Part shown: piece by piece, positions 8,446 through 16,409 of the stretch
Layout: every line of letters begins with the position of its first letter
Position numbering within the stretch: position 1 is the stretch's first letter
Assembly (NCBI RefSeq): GCF_004135605.1
Contig: NZ_SDPT01000001.1
Location: forward strand, 372,001-436,000
DNA from: Sphingomonas desiccabilis
Lineage (GTDB): Bacteria > Pseudomonadota > Alphaproteobacteria > Sphingomonadales > Sphingomonadaceae
Reading direction: 5' to 3'
Length of the DNA: 64,000 nucleotides
Notes under the pieces: model-generated
Databases searched by the model: none
What the model was told of the DNA's origin: nothing
What the model saw: only the letters and a program-made list of their open reading frames with translations
Made by a program: the position numbers and the translations under genes

Positions 8446-9762
8446 TTGAGTATCGCGGACACCTTCAAGCAGTTTCTCGCCAATCTTGTCGTTGACAACG
8501 CCGCGACAATCACGTCCCGGTACGAAGAGATAACCTGCGCTCTCAACAAGAAATTTCGTGATACGGAATCGAAAACGGACAATTCACTTCAAGTGGGTTC
8601 GTACGGTCGCTGGACGGCTATCAAGGGGATTTCCGATCTCGACATGCTTTACATCGTGCCGAAGGGTCAGTGGGCAACCTACAATAAAGAGGGCGGGCAA
8701 TCGAAGCTCCTCTCAGATACCGCCGCCGCGATACGTGCCCGATACCCGAACACCGACGTGCGCGTAGATCGCCTCGTCGTCGCCGCAGTCTATTCTAAGT
8801 TTCGTGTCGAAGCGCAGCCGGTCTTTGAGCAAGACGACGGTAGCTTCAAATACCCCGACACCTACAATGGCGGAAGCTGGAAGATCACTAAGCCGCGTGA
8901 AGAGATTCAGGCGATGAAGGAGTTTGACAACCAGAAAAATAAGAACCTTCGTCGGCTCTGCAAAATGGCAGGGGCATGGAAAAACAAGCACGGCGTGGGT
9001 ATCGGCGGGCTGCTCATCGACACACTCGCGCACAACTTTTTGAAGTCAACTACTGAGTATGACGACAAGAGTTATCTGTATTACGACTTTATGAGTCGTG
9101 ACTTTTTCGCATACCTGAAAGAGCTTCCCAAGCAGGACTATTTTGCCGCACTCGGTAGCGGGCAGCGGGTCAAGGTAAAGAAGAATTTCCAGCGGAAGGC
9201 CAAGAAGGCTTACGAGCTGTGCCTCAAGGCGATCGACGCTGAGGGCAAGGACGACCAGAACGACAAATGGCGGAAGGTGTACGGGCGCCTGTTCCCGGCT
9301 GCCGAAAAGCTGGTGAAGGCCGAGGCTGCGTCCGGTCGCACCGTTCGCATGACGGAGGAATTTGCCGAGGACGTGTTCAGCGGCATCGACATCAGGAACA
9401 ACATCACCATTGACTGCAATGTCGAGCAAGCGGGGTTCAGGAGCGCTTCCCTCCGCGAGATCCTCAAGGAGCGGAAGCTGCTCAAGCCCCGCAAATCTCT
9501 CAAGTTTTCCGTTATCAGCACTGACATCGGCGGCCCCTACGGCCTGTTCTGGAAGGTGCTGAACCGCGGACAGGAGGCCGTGAATCGCGACTGCATCCGT
9601 GGTCAGATCGTCGCCGATGACGGACATAAGCGCAGAACCGAGACGACTACCTTTAGGGGCGATCACGTGGTTGAGTGCTACGCCGTGGTCGACGGCGTGG
9701 TGGTAGCGACCGACCGCATTCACGTGCCGATCGATTCCAACCAAGAGGGCGACGATGGATAA
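8446..9762 (+). CDS. CBASS CD-NTase with C-terminal AGS-C sensor domain
   Basis: 438 aa from a TTG start with a purine-rich site upstream. The nucleotidyltransferase core shows GSYGR (residues 51-55) and SDLD (D64, D66), the metal-binding pattern of CD-NTases; the third acidic position appears to be E122 in VEAQP rather than Asp. The last 90 residues (GGPYGLFWKVLNRG, DHVVECYAVVDG) match the AGS-C sensor found on SMODS-type synthases. Such enzymes make cyclic nucleotides on phage infection. The ATG of the SLATT gene lies within its last codons (8-bp overlap), which ties the two together as synthase and effector. The product nucleotide is not predictable. Confidence 0.9.
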   Translation: MSIADTFKQFLANLVVDNAATITSRYEEITCALNKKFRDTESKTDNSLQVGSYGRWTAIKGISDLDMLYIVPKGQWATYNKEGGQSKLLSDTAAAIRARYPNTDVRVDRLVVAAVYSKFRVEAQPVFEQDDGSFKYPDTYNGGSWKITKPREEIQAMKEFDNQKNKNLRRLCKMAGAWKNKHGVGIGGLLIDTLAHNFLKSTTEYDDKSYLYYDFMSRDFFAYLKELPKQDYFAALGSGQRVKVKKNFQRKAKKAYELCLKAIDAEGKDDQNDKWRKVYGRLFPAAEKLVKAEAASGRTVRMTEEFAEDVFSGIDIRNNITIDCNVEQAGFRSASLREILKERKLLKPRKSLKFSVISTDIGGPYGLFWKVLNRGQEAVNRDCIRGQIVADDGHKRRTETTTFRGDHVVECYAVVDGVVVATDRIHVPIDSNQEGDDG

Positions 9763-10351
9763 GGCCGGCTTGCTCAAGACGATTGCCGAGACCGGCTATA
9801 ATGTGGGCTTCGGCGCGAAGAAGACATTCGCGACGTTCGACATGGTGGAGAAGATGCCCGGTTGGATCGGCTTCGCCTCGTTCGCTATTGGCGTATACGC
9901 GCTGTACGTAGATGCGCTCGCCACTAAGTTTCCATCGGCCACCCTGATCATTGCAGGTGTCGGCGCTTTGTATTTCTCGCTCTACCGCACCTCGGAATAC
10001 CAGACTGCAGGCAAGGAGATGATCCAGCTATTCAACCGGCTGCGCGATCTTTACCGGGAAGTCGAGAGTGGAGCGGACTTAACGACCTCGCGTGCTAAGC
10101 TGTCGCAGATTGAGAGCGAATTTTATTCGATTACGGTCAGTAAGCAGGTTTTTCTGAGTGACTGGTACGCGCACTACAAGTTCTTCGCGCAGACCCAGAT
10201 CGACTGGATGAACGAGCAAATCAAGTTTCGGGTGTGGCGGGACATGATCCCGCTCTCGGCAAAGACCGTTATCGTTCTGCTGGTGCTCGCGGGTGTCGGA
10301 TACACTGTCGGTAGCCTCGTCGCTGGGCACCTTCTTTGGATTAAGTGCTGA
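9755..10351 (+). CDS. SLATT-type membrane effector of CBASS
   Basis: 198 aa, overlapping the synthase gene by 8 bp. Two adjacent hydrophobic helices (residues about 38-56 and 60-80) are followed by a cytoplasmic helical region (AGKEMIQLFNRLRDLYREVESG, given as its overall pattern) and a third membrane segment near the C-terminus (about 168-190). This is the layout of SLATT proteins, thought to form pores that kill or arrest the cell when the cyclic nucleotide is made. No cap (ubiquitin-like) genes follow, so it is a minimal two-gene system. Function is inferred from family and coupling. Confidence 0.82.
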   Translation: MDKAGLLKTIAETGYNVGFGAKKTFATFDMVEKMPGWIGFASFAIGVYALYVDALATKFPSATLIIAGVGALYFSLYRTSEYQTAGKEMIQLFNRLRDLYREVESGADLTTSRAKLSQIESEFYSITVSKQVFLSDWYAHYKFFAQTQIDWMNEQIKFRVWRDMIPLSAKTVIVLLVLAGVGYTVGSLVAGHLLWIKC

Positions 10352-10470
10352 ATTTAGGTGCACTTGTATTCCGAGGAAACCATTAGCGAAGTCAGTAGCG
10401 CCTCTCGTCTGGATAGTGATTATTTCGGCTTTCGTTTGCAGAGGCATTATAAAACACTGACGCCGTAACG

Positions 10471-11493
10471 CTAATCCGTTGGGGAAGCATCTCGAGGATT
10501 GAGGTTTCTACGGAAAAGGACAGCTTTTCCTAAACGCTCAATCAAATCTGCGAATTCCGACACGTTCGCCGACGTGATGATCAACCTTTGGCCTACAGCA
10601 TATGTTTGGTCGCCGCTCTTCGCTACATAATCCGCGTCTACAATGCCCTGCTGGTGCGCGAGCAGATGTCGCTGCTGATAGTAGATGTGCAGCCTCTTGA
10701 GGGCGACGGCATCAAGCATTTCCGCGTAAGTGGCCCCCGTCGAGGTAGCCCAGAGGTGAGATCCAGCTTCTAGGTTCTGGAACACGTTGCGCCGGGCTGG
10801 CGCGCCGGTCCGCTCTTCGTACAGCTGTTCCGACAAGCGCTGGAACGAGGTCACCGTGTCCTGGACTGCTTTCTCAAGCAGTGCGCGGGTTATCACCTCC
10901 GCTTCGTCGGCATCGAGTGTCGCCTTGAGTGTGGCGCCGAGCCCTGCCGCTATTCGTATGGACTTTATAGCCTGTGCGAAGGTGTGGCTGGCGGAGTTCT
11001 TCCCGCAAGTAGGGCAGAAGTATGCGGCCCCGACGAACGAGTACCGGCAACCGCAAGCTTCGCACGCCGTCCGGAGCCTCATTGGCTCTGCGGCAGCGAT
11101 GGGCACAAGCACCGCATCACGGCCTCCTTCTGCCTTGAGCGTGATGCTGATAAAGGCACCAGGCTTCCGTCTCCGGTTAGATGCCGCCGCATCGGCCCGA
11201 GTTGCGCGGTTGATCCTATTAACCAGTGAACCAATCGCGTACTCCCTGGCCGCCTCAACCTGCTGAGTGGTAAACCAGGACTTAGCGGGAGCGGCGTGCC
11301 GGCAACTCGGGCAAAAGACTTCCTCATCACGAACAATAGCCTTCCAGTCGTCGCCGTGGATCTTGAACTGGAAGAGGCATGTCGGCGATGGGCACTCCTT
11401 ATCCGCATAGCCGTCGGAGTCGCTTTCCAACGGAACCGAAACCTGCGTTGTGCCGGATAGCCGCTCAATCTCGCGCAGAAGGTTCTCGAACAT
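10471..11493 (-). CDS. zinc-ribbon protein with HEPN-like C-terminus
   Basis: 340 aa. Two cysteine quartets suggest treble zinc ribbons: C34/C39 with C61/C64 and C144/C147 with C160/C163. Near the C-terminus QQRHLLAHQQG supplies R275-x4-H280, the signature of HEPN RNases, in a helical context followed by GIVDADYV as in HEPN proteins of abortive-infection genes. It is convergent with the CBASS pair, 120 bp away, so it is not in its operon. A defence RNase or RNA-binding toxin is plausible, but no named family was recognised. Its own promoter would lie beyond 11493. Confidence 0.65.
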   Translation of the reverse strand: MFENLLREIERLSGTTQVSVPLESDSDGYADKECPSPTCLFQFKIHGDDWKAIVRDEEVFCPSCRHAAPAKSWFTTQQVEAAREYAIGSLVNRINRATRADAAASNRRRKPGAFISITLKAEGGRDAVLVPIAAAEPMRLRTACEACGCRYSFVGAAYFCPTCGKNSASHTFAQAIKSIRIAAGLGATLKATLDADEAEVITRALLEKAVQDTVTSFQRLSEQLYEERTGAPARRNVFQNLEAGSHLWATSTGATYAEMLDAVALKRLHIYYQQRHLLAHQQGIVDADYVAKSGDQTYAVGQRLIITSANVSEFADLIERLGKAVLFRRNLNPRDASPTD

Positions 11494-12071
11494 AGATCCT
11501 CCAGGCTACTAATTTGGACCGATTCATATCATGAACGCAGCGCCTCTATTAGCACTTGAATGGGCCGGTCTTCTAGGCTGCGCCGTGGCTGATTTGAGCG
11601 CGCGTAAGTACCCTGACGTTTGATAGCCGTGAGCTTAGCTGCTTCAGTAGCTTTCTTGATCGATAGCGTCCATGAAGCCGCGAGCAGCATCAAGGTTGCG
11701 TTCATCCTTGAGTGCCACGTCTACGATTGGCGCCGCTCTGAGCATGTATGGCGGCTATCACAGAGTGAAGTGCCTGCCATTATCCTCCAGCTGGAGACGC
11801 TCTACTGGGTTACAACACTGCTCCGAGGCGCCGGTGCAAGGTTCTCCGTGCCGAAGATGCGAGCGAGCGGTGGGTCAAACTCCATGTCTGATCCTGGCTG
11901 ACGTTACCTGTGCGACCTAATGAGCCAGCTAAGTAACTGAAACGCGGCAGATAAGGTATCATATATGAAGGCGAGAAGGAACTGAGTCGCGGGCCTCAAA
12001 GGGCTATTGCGATCCGGCTAGGAGCCTTCCATGATTGCCGCGCCTCCCGTGAAAGCCGGGGGGCGGGGCGT
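11494..12071. other. intergenic region upstream of the structured RNA
   Basis: Promoter region of the minus-strand zinc-ribbon gene lies near 11494-11540 (ATCCTCC is its ribosome binding site on the other strand). An ORF at 11620-11901 has no good start and no family. The rest, including an AT-richer patch near 11940-11980, could hold the promoter of the structured element downstream. No gene is supported. Confidence 0.45.
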
Positions 12072-12279
12072 AGGAACCTCAAACCCGTAGGAACTCGGTC
12101 GCGAACGCTTGTTCGAGGCCGGGTGGCATGCGCGTATGTCCAGTCGGCTTCGGCCGATAAAGGCGCATGCGCCTGTGCCTACGGTCAGGTTCCTAACATC
12201 CGGCTTCGGCCGCCGTCCCCGAGAGGTACATAGGGGCGGCACGAGGTTGAGCCGAAGGTCGCCCCGCAAAAGGGGCGAC
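12072..12279 (+). ncRNA. candidate structured RNA with nested stems and UUCG hairpins
   Basis: Perfect pairings are nested: AGGAACCT (12072-12079) with AGGTTCCT (12187-12194); inside it GCATGCGC (12126-12133) with GCGCATGC (12163-12170); inside that TCGGC-TTCG-GCCGA (12144-12157). Then follow CGGC-TTCG-GCCG (12201-12212) and an 8-bp stem GTCGCCCC/GGGGCGAC (12258-12279). Both tetraloops are C(UUCG)G only when read on the plus strand, which sets the direction. No long ORF fits. It ends 100 bp before the SHOCT/DUF805 gene, so it may be a leader or an independent small RNA. Confidence 0.55.
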
Positions 12280-12378
12280 GACACCATGGCGACATCAACA
12301 GTCACGTCGGCGCGAGCATTCGCCCGGCGCGATGTCGCGTGTCCGCCTTCCATCCAGTAGCAACAGAGGGAACAGCAC

Positions 12379-12951
12379 GTGATCGATCAGACCACACTTA
12401 AAAGCATTGAGGACCTGCACCGGCTCAAGAATGAGGGGGTGATCACCGAGGAGGAGTTCGAGCGCTCCAAGGAGAAGCTGCTGTTTGGCAGCAAGCCCGC
12501 CAGCCAACCGCGTCCAGCCGTTAACCCGTTCGGCGTGCCGCCCACTGCGCTGCCTGCGATAGAGGATCACAAGGGTTGGATCATGCTCCCGCTCAAGCGG
12601 TACGCCGACTTCACCGGCCGATCGACACGGCGGGAGTTCTGGATGTTCCAGCTCATCTACCTCGCGCTGTTCGTGGTCGGCTTCCTCGTCATTGGCGGCA
12701 GTGCCGATGCCTATGGGGAGACGGGTGCGCTCGGCAGTCTGATGGTGGGAGTGATGATGCTGGCCCTGCTTGGCCTCCTCGTGCCGCTACTGGCCGTCGA
12801 GGTGCGGCGCTTCCACGACCAGGATCGGTCCGGCTGGTTCGTGCTCCTCAACCTCATCCCCTACGTCGGCGTCATCCTCGTTTACGGCATGATGCTGGTC
12901 GACGGCACGCGCGGCGACAACCGCTTCGGGCCCGACCCCAAGTCCTCCTGA
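12379..12951 (+). CDS. SHOCT-DUF805 membrane protein
   Basis: 190 aa from the GTG at 12379, preceded by GAGGGA. The first 37 residues (LHRLKNEGVITEEEFERSK) are a SHOCT motif, a short oligomerisation module. Residues about 70-185 form a DUF805 domain with three hydrophobic segments and the typical SGWFVLLNLIPYVG stretch and a DGTRGDNRFGPDP tail. DUF805 proteins are inner-membrane proteins of unknown function that are often found in mobile DNA. It follows the candidate structured RNA and precedes a terminator. No partner is evident. Confidence 0.88.
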   Translation: MIDQTTLKSIEDLHRLKNEGVITEEEFERSKEKLLFGSKPASQPRPAVNPFGVPPTALPAIEDHKGWIMLPLKRYADFTGRSTRREFWMFQLIYLALFVVGFLVIGGSADAYGETGALGSLMVGVMMLALLGLLVPLLAVEVRRFHDQDRSGWFVLLNLIPYVGVILVYGMMLVDGTRGDNRFGPDPKSS

Positions 12952-12966
12952 GCATCGACCGAAGAA

Positions 12967-12995
12967 GCGCCCCGGAATGGACCGAGGCGCCTTTT
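12967..12995 (+). terminator. intrinsic terminator after the DUF805 gene
   Basis: GCGCC (12967-12971) pairs with GGCGC (12986-12990), followed by CTTTTC. The stem is short but GC-only. Confidence 0.6.
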
Positions 12996-13019
12996 CTTTG
13001 CCACAGAGGAGAACATAGC

Positions 13020-13064
13020 ATGTACATGGCTGTCACAGTGACTCCGCTCCGGCGGCAAGGCTGA
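13020..13064 (+). CDS. possible 14-residue leader peptide
   Basis: The ATG at 13020 follows GAGGAGAACATAGC, the best ribosome binding site in this stretch, and opens a 14-codon frame ending in TGA at 13062-13064, two bases before the GTG of the next gene. It could couple translation of that gene or be the true start of a frameshifted protein. Too short to judge by sequence. Confidence 0.35.
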   Translation: MYMAVTVTPLRRQG

Positions 13065-13066
13065 AA

Positions 13067-13330
13067 GTGGCCCAGATCATCAGCATCCTGCTGCTTGCGG
13101 CAGTCGCGGTTGTCGCTCTCAAGGTGGCGCTCGTGCTGCTGCTGCTCGCGGGCTTGATCTTTCGGACCAGAGAGACGCTGGCCCTCATCATCGTGCTCGG
13201 CGCACTGGCGCTCCTGCGTGAGTACCCAGTCGCCAGCATGGTTGTCGCTGGTGCGGCCACACTCCTGGCCTTCATGAAAGTTGGCGACAGGAAGGACGCT
13301 ACGAAGCTTCCGGACAAGCCGGACAGCTGA
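13067..13330 (+). CDS. small hydrophobic membrane protein
   Basis: 87 aa from GTG, two bases after a short leader frame. Almost the first 70 residues are hydrophobic and would form two or three membrane helices with a short basic turn (FRTRE); the tail is charged. It resembles no named family. It lies in a run of short genes each ended by a hairpin terminator. Its weak own start and the closely spaced upstream leader frame suggest translation by reinitiation. Confidence 0.55.
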   Translation: MAQIISILLLAAVAVVALKVALVLLLLAGLIFRTRETLALIIVLGALALLREYPVASMVVAGAATLLAFMKVGDRKDATKLPDKPDS

Positions 13331-13355
13331 CCACACTTAACACCCCATCACCCCC

Positions 13356-13390
13356 AAGGGCGCCCGGACAACCTCCGCGGCGCCCTTTTT
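13356..13390 (+). terminator. intrinsic terminator
   Basis: AAGGGCGCC (13356-13364) pairs perfectly with GGCGCCCTT (13379-13387) and runs into TTTTT. The next gene's ribosome binding site follows at once. Confidence 0.85.
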
Positions 13391-13408
13391 GCATTTGGAG
13401 AACATGCA

Positions 13409-13837
13409 ATGTTTATCATCGACAGCACAGCCGCGCTGGCCAGTGCGCTTGATCAGCCGTTAGACGAATACCTGATGCTGCTACTGACCACTCGGCGTGA
13501 TCAGCTGAATGGATCAGGCGACTTAGGCGAGACAGCCCGCTTCCTGGTTGTGGAGCCGCGGGACAGCCTTGCCGAGGTGGAGGCGGTGATCGGGTTTCCG
13601 CTCGTCACCGACATCGCTGACGGCATCTGCCTAGACGATCCGGACACGGTGCCGTCCTGGGAGTGGGCCGAACACCATGAAGGCGGCTGGATCGAGTTGG
13701 CCTTCATCTTCTCTGACGATGGAGCGGCCGATGTTGTGCTCGTCAGTGACAGGGAAGGGGCCGATCCCGACCTCATCGACCTGCTGCGTCACCATCTAGC
13801 GCTCGATCACGAACAGACCGGCTCGCTCGTGCCCTGA
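13409..13837 (+). CDS. hypothetical protein, tandem paralog 1
   Basis: 142 aa from the ATG at 13409, with GGAG 8-12 bases upstream. It is acidic and soluble. It appears related to the next gene: both have a helix ending in an Arg-rich turn, a VVEP/VIEP strand, an acidic helix leading to GFPL/GFSL, an ADG/IDG turn, and a DDGxA(D/A)xVLV strand followed by DP. The family was not recognised. Tandem duplication inside the element is likely, and the individual terminator in front of each copy suggests independent cassettes. No function is proposed. Confidence 0.7.
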   Translation: MFIIDSTAALASALDQPLDEYLMLLLTTRRDQLNGSGDLGETARFLVVEPRDSLAEVEAVIGFPLVTDIADGICLDDPDTVPSWEWAEHHEGGWIELAFIFSDDGAADVVLVSDREGADPDLIDLLRHHLALDHEQTGSLVP

Positions 13838-13918
13838 ACGTCCTTATTCCGGCCGTTTCTGAAAGCCGAAAACGTCGGAAATCCTCGAAACCAGCATTGC
13901 CGCTCAGCGCGGCCCGCA

Positions 13919-13951
13919 AGCGTCCAGGCACCAGCCGTGGGCGCTATTTTT
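13919..13951 (+). terminator. intrinsic terminator
   Basis: AGCGTCC (13919-13925) pairs with GGGCGCT (13939-13945) with one G-T pair, followed by ATTTTT. It sits just before the ribosome binding site of the next gene. Confidence 0.7.
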
Positions 13952-13969
13952 GTATCTGGAGACATCAGC

Positions 13970-14419
13970 ATGATCGTTCTAGCTGACCGGGCCGCCATTG
14001 AGCGCGGCCCATCGCTTCCGCTCGACCCCGAACTGCGCAAACTGCTTGCGTCCCGTGTTCGCCACCTCGCATCCGCCGACCCATGCCTGCTCGATCGCAG
14101 CGTCATCATCGTCATCGAACCTGGAGACCAGGAGGAAGACTTGATCGAAGCGGCTGGCTTCTCGCTCCTGATCAATCCCATCGATGGTGCACGGTGGGGT
14201 TCGCCAGCGTACGTTCTTTGGGTCGATTACGTCCATCGAGCGAGCCTCAACGTCTATGAGGCAATCGTGACAATCGGGAACGACGGCTTCGCGGCACACG
14301 TCTTAGTCCCGTTAGTGCGCGGAGTAGATCCAAGGATAATCGCTTGGTTTCAAGCATTTACCCGTCCAGATAAGACTCACGATGACGCACTGCTCCCGCG
14401 CAGTATACGAGATACGTGA
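13970..14419 (+). CDS. hypothetical protein, tandem paralog 2
   Basis: 149 aa from the ATG at 13970, preceded by TGGAGACATCAGC; an upstream in-frame start at 13937 falls inside the terminator and is unlikely. The order of motifs follows the preceding protein (VIIVIEPGD, an acidic helix, AAGFSLL, PIDG, then GNDGFAAHVLVPL and GVDP). The two therefore look like diverged duplicates. The last residues are polar. It ends 10 bp before a convergent regulator gene. Unknown function. Confidence 0.68.
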   Translation: MIVLADRAAIERGPSLPLDPELRKLLASRVRHLASADPCLLDRSVIIVIEPGDQEEDLIEAAGFSLLINPIDGARWGSPAYVLWVDYVHRASLNVYEAIVTIGNDGFAAHVLVPLVRGVDPRIIAWFQAFTRPDKTHDDALLPRSIRDT

Positions 14420-14429
14420 CGTTTTCGTC

Positions 14430-15260
14430 CTATTCAAATATCCCGAAATCAAAGAATTTGTCATCGTCTCCTATAATTTCATTCAAATCCTCTAACATGC
14501 TCAACGTCCGATTTATTTCAACAAGGATCTCAGAGCGCTTCTTCTCGACTAAAGCTTTACCCTTCTTAGACTTTTGCAGGGCGTCAAAGTTGGATAGCTC
14601 AAAAAGCATTTTTTGTTTCACACGCCTTCTTAGATTTAGGGCGTGACGTCTCAGAACTTCGTCTTGAGGTGGTGCGGTTACAAACTTCGTTGAAATCGTT
14701 CCTCGAAACTCGCTCAGTGTTTGGAGTACTTTCGAGAAGGCTATGTGAACGCGTTCACCTTCGGGGGTAATTGCAACAAAGCTTCTTCCTGTAAACAAAC
14801 TGCCGATATTTAGGGAACTTTCGACCTTTGATATAACTCGGCTAATAGTCGATATACTAATACCAAGGTGATGCTGCGCATCTTTTCTGCTTCTACTTGA
14901 GCATACAACGCAAAATATGTGCAGATCGGAGACTGTTAAGCTACCTACTCCTGAAAGGTAGTTAGTGTGGTACTGATGCGGGCTGCCGCACCTGAAATCG
15001 TCAAAGATCTTTATGACAGACAAGGCCACCGTAACAAAATCATCGCCATCTTTCATAAGGCCAACCCTGGGGCTGGTCTCGAGCAATGCGATGCCCAGCG
15101 ACCGTTCCAGATTCTCTATGCGATCACGAACATTTGTCGCGTGGATGCCCAACTCTTCTGCTGCTGCTTCGAGGGTTCCGTACGCAGCGGCAGATAGGAA
15201 GGTTTGCAGCCATATGAGGCGCAGATCCTTAGCCTTGGCCACGAGAGCTTCTAGTGTCAC
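14430..15260 (-). CDS. regulator with two LysR-type HTH domains and no ligand domain
   Basis: 276 aa. A LysR-like winged HTH lies at about residues 15-75 (GTLEAAAEELGIHATNVRDRIENLE), and a second at about 105-170 (AQHHLGISISTISRVISKVESSL, then an FVAITPEGE wing). The remaining 100 residues are helical and charged, with no LysR effector-binding domain. Two HTH modules in one chain suggest binding to paired half-sites without an inducer. The gene is visibly richer in A+T than its neighbours, as expected for recently acquired DNA. It is transcribed alone, convergent to the small genes. It may control element functions. Confidence 0.72.
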   Translation of the reverse strand: MTLEALVAKAKDLRLIWLQTFLSAAAYGTLEAAAEELGIHATNVRDRIENLERSLGIALLETSPRVGLMKDGDDFVTVALSVIKIFDDFRCGSPHQYHTNYLSGVGSLTVSDLHIFCVVCSSRSRKDAQHHLGISISTISRVISKVESSLNIGSLFTGRSFVAITPEGERVHIAFSKVLQTLSEFRGTISTKFVTAPPQDEVLRRHALNLRRRVKQKMLFELSNFDALQKSKKGKALVEKKRSEILVEINRTLSMLEDLNEIIGDDDKFFDFGIFE

Positions 15261-15478
15261 GTTAGCCCCTCCGCGCTCAGTGATCGTCTTCGTAGCAACC
15301 CCCGATCAGCCACTCTGGCCGGTTTAGCCAATCCGGATGGTCAACTCCCCCAAAACGTACGACCCTGTGTTTTGCGAAAATTCGCGCTGTATCGAGTCCC
15401 AGGCGACCGCGCTAGGCAGGCCCCGTACCGACCGACTGGCTGGTACTGACTAGTCCAAAATCACCGACGAGGCATATC

Positions 15479-15832
15479 ATGAACGTGGTTCTCAAGAACA
15501 ATCTCAACCGAGGAGCAGTCCTAGTCGACTACGCCTACTCTAGAAGCGGAGAGGGGATGGAGCTGATACTGCCGGACTATATCGGAATTGTTGCCGCTTA
15601 TCTCGAGAAAGGGCGATACTCCGAGAATATTGAGCAGGAGCTTGGCGAGCGGCTGGGACCGGAAATCGGCTCGCGAGCAAAAAGGGCATTCTCCATGTTC
15701 GAAGGCGTCGGAAACTATAGCCTGTGGGCCCAGGGGGCAGCATCCGACGACATCAGGTTCAACAACTGGAAGCTGTCCAATCGCTTTCCGAACCTTAACC
15801 GGAAGTATGACGCTTTCGAGCGCAAGTTCTAG
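15479..15832 (+). CDS. hypothetical protein
   Basis: 117 aa from an ATG preceded by GACGAGG. It is soluble and basic, with a LPDYIGIVAAYLEKGRY helix and an aromatic C-terminal half (NYSLWAQG, NNWKLSNRFPNLNRKYD). No family was recognised. It lies upstream of the helicase-integrase block, divergent from the double-HTH regulator with about 220 bp between them that should hold both promoters. It could be an element control or relaxation protein, but nothing in the sequence shows that. Confidence 0.55.
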   Translation: MNVVLKNNLNRGAVLVDYAYSRSGEGMELILPDYIGIVAAYLEKGRYSENIEQELGERLGPEIGSRAKRAFSMFEGVGNYSLWAQGAASDDIRFNNWKLSNRFPNLNRKYDAFERKF

Positions 15833-15929
15833 AAGCAAGCTCGGTCGGCGGTGACTGGCTGAATCGATCAGGCAAGGCCAATGGAGCCATGCCTAAACCT
15901 TCACGAAAACCGATACATCTGAGCAGACC

Positions 15930-15958
15930 GCCGCCGTTCATTGGTGAGCGACGGCGGC
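15930..15958. repeat. 8-bp hairpin upstream of the helicase block
   Basis: GCCGCCGT (15930-15937) pairs perfectly with ACGGCGGC (15951-15958). There is no T-run after it. It could be a weak terminator for the previous gene or a protein site. Confidence 0.4.
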
Positions 15959-16019
15959 TCTGCGCGTGTGCGCCGTGCCTGCTCCGCAATGATCACCGCT
16001 CGCGCGACCACGCTCTACC

Positions 16020-16409
16020 ATGGCCCAGGATAAGGATCCCTCCACAATGACACCATACACCAACGACGACCTTCTTAGGGGAGCTGGCGCGTTCGAGCAG
16101 GCCATGCTTGTTCAGGCGGCTGTCCCCGACTTCAGCAGCCGTATGACCGCTGGGACGGCAATTGGCATCCTTGCATCCATGATGCGAAGCAGGCTTCCCG
16201 CGTCCGTCATCAGCGAGCTGATAGACACAACCTTTGGAGCGAGCGGACCCCTTCTGAAGCAGGTTCTCACGCTGTACGAGGGGGGCAACCTAGCCGTTCA
16301 CCTATGGACGCTCCTTCCGTCCGGACAGTACCGGCTCTGCCCTGACCTTCGCCAGCGGTCCCAAGCGGGCTCGCAGTATGAGCGCGATGTCGGCGAGTCC
16401 GACCTGTGA
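16020..16409 (+). CDS. small hypothetical protein coupled to the helicase-like ATPase
   Basis: 129 aa from the ATG at 16020; a second ATG at 16047, with AAGGA upstream, is an equally good start. Its stop overlaps the GTG of the next gene (GTGA), so the two are translationally coupled. The C-terminal half (a helix followed by AVHLWTLLPSGQYRL) resembles the end of the ATPase and of the protein at 19567, which end in RWxxR...G..xLLS. It may be a standalone copy of the same winged-helix-like module, acting as a DNA-binding partner in element replication. That role is inferred. Confidence 0.6.
   Translation: MAQDKDPSTMTPYTNDDLLRGAGAFEQAMLVQAAVPDFSSRMTAGTAIGILASMMRSRLPASVISELIDTTFGASGPLLKQVLTLYEGGNLAVHLWTLLPSGQYRLCPDLRQRSQAGSQYERDVGESDL

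Noticed and set aside
11620..11901. 93-aa ORF upstream of the structured RNA
   Set aside because: No ribosome binding site, atypical composition and no recognisable motif.
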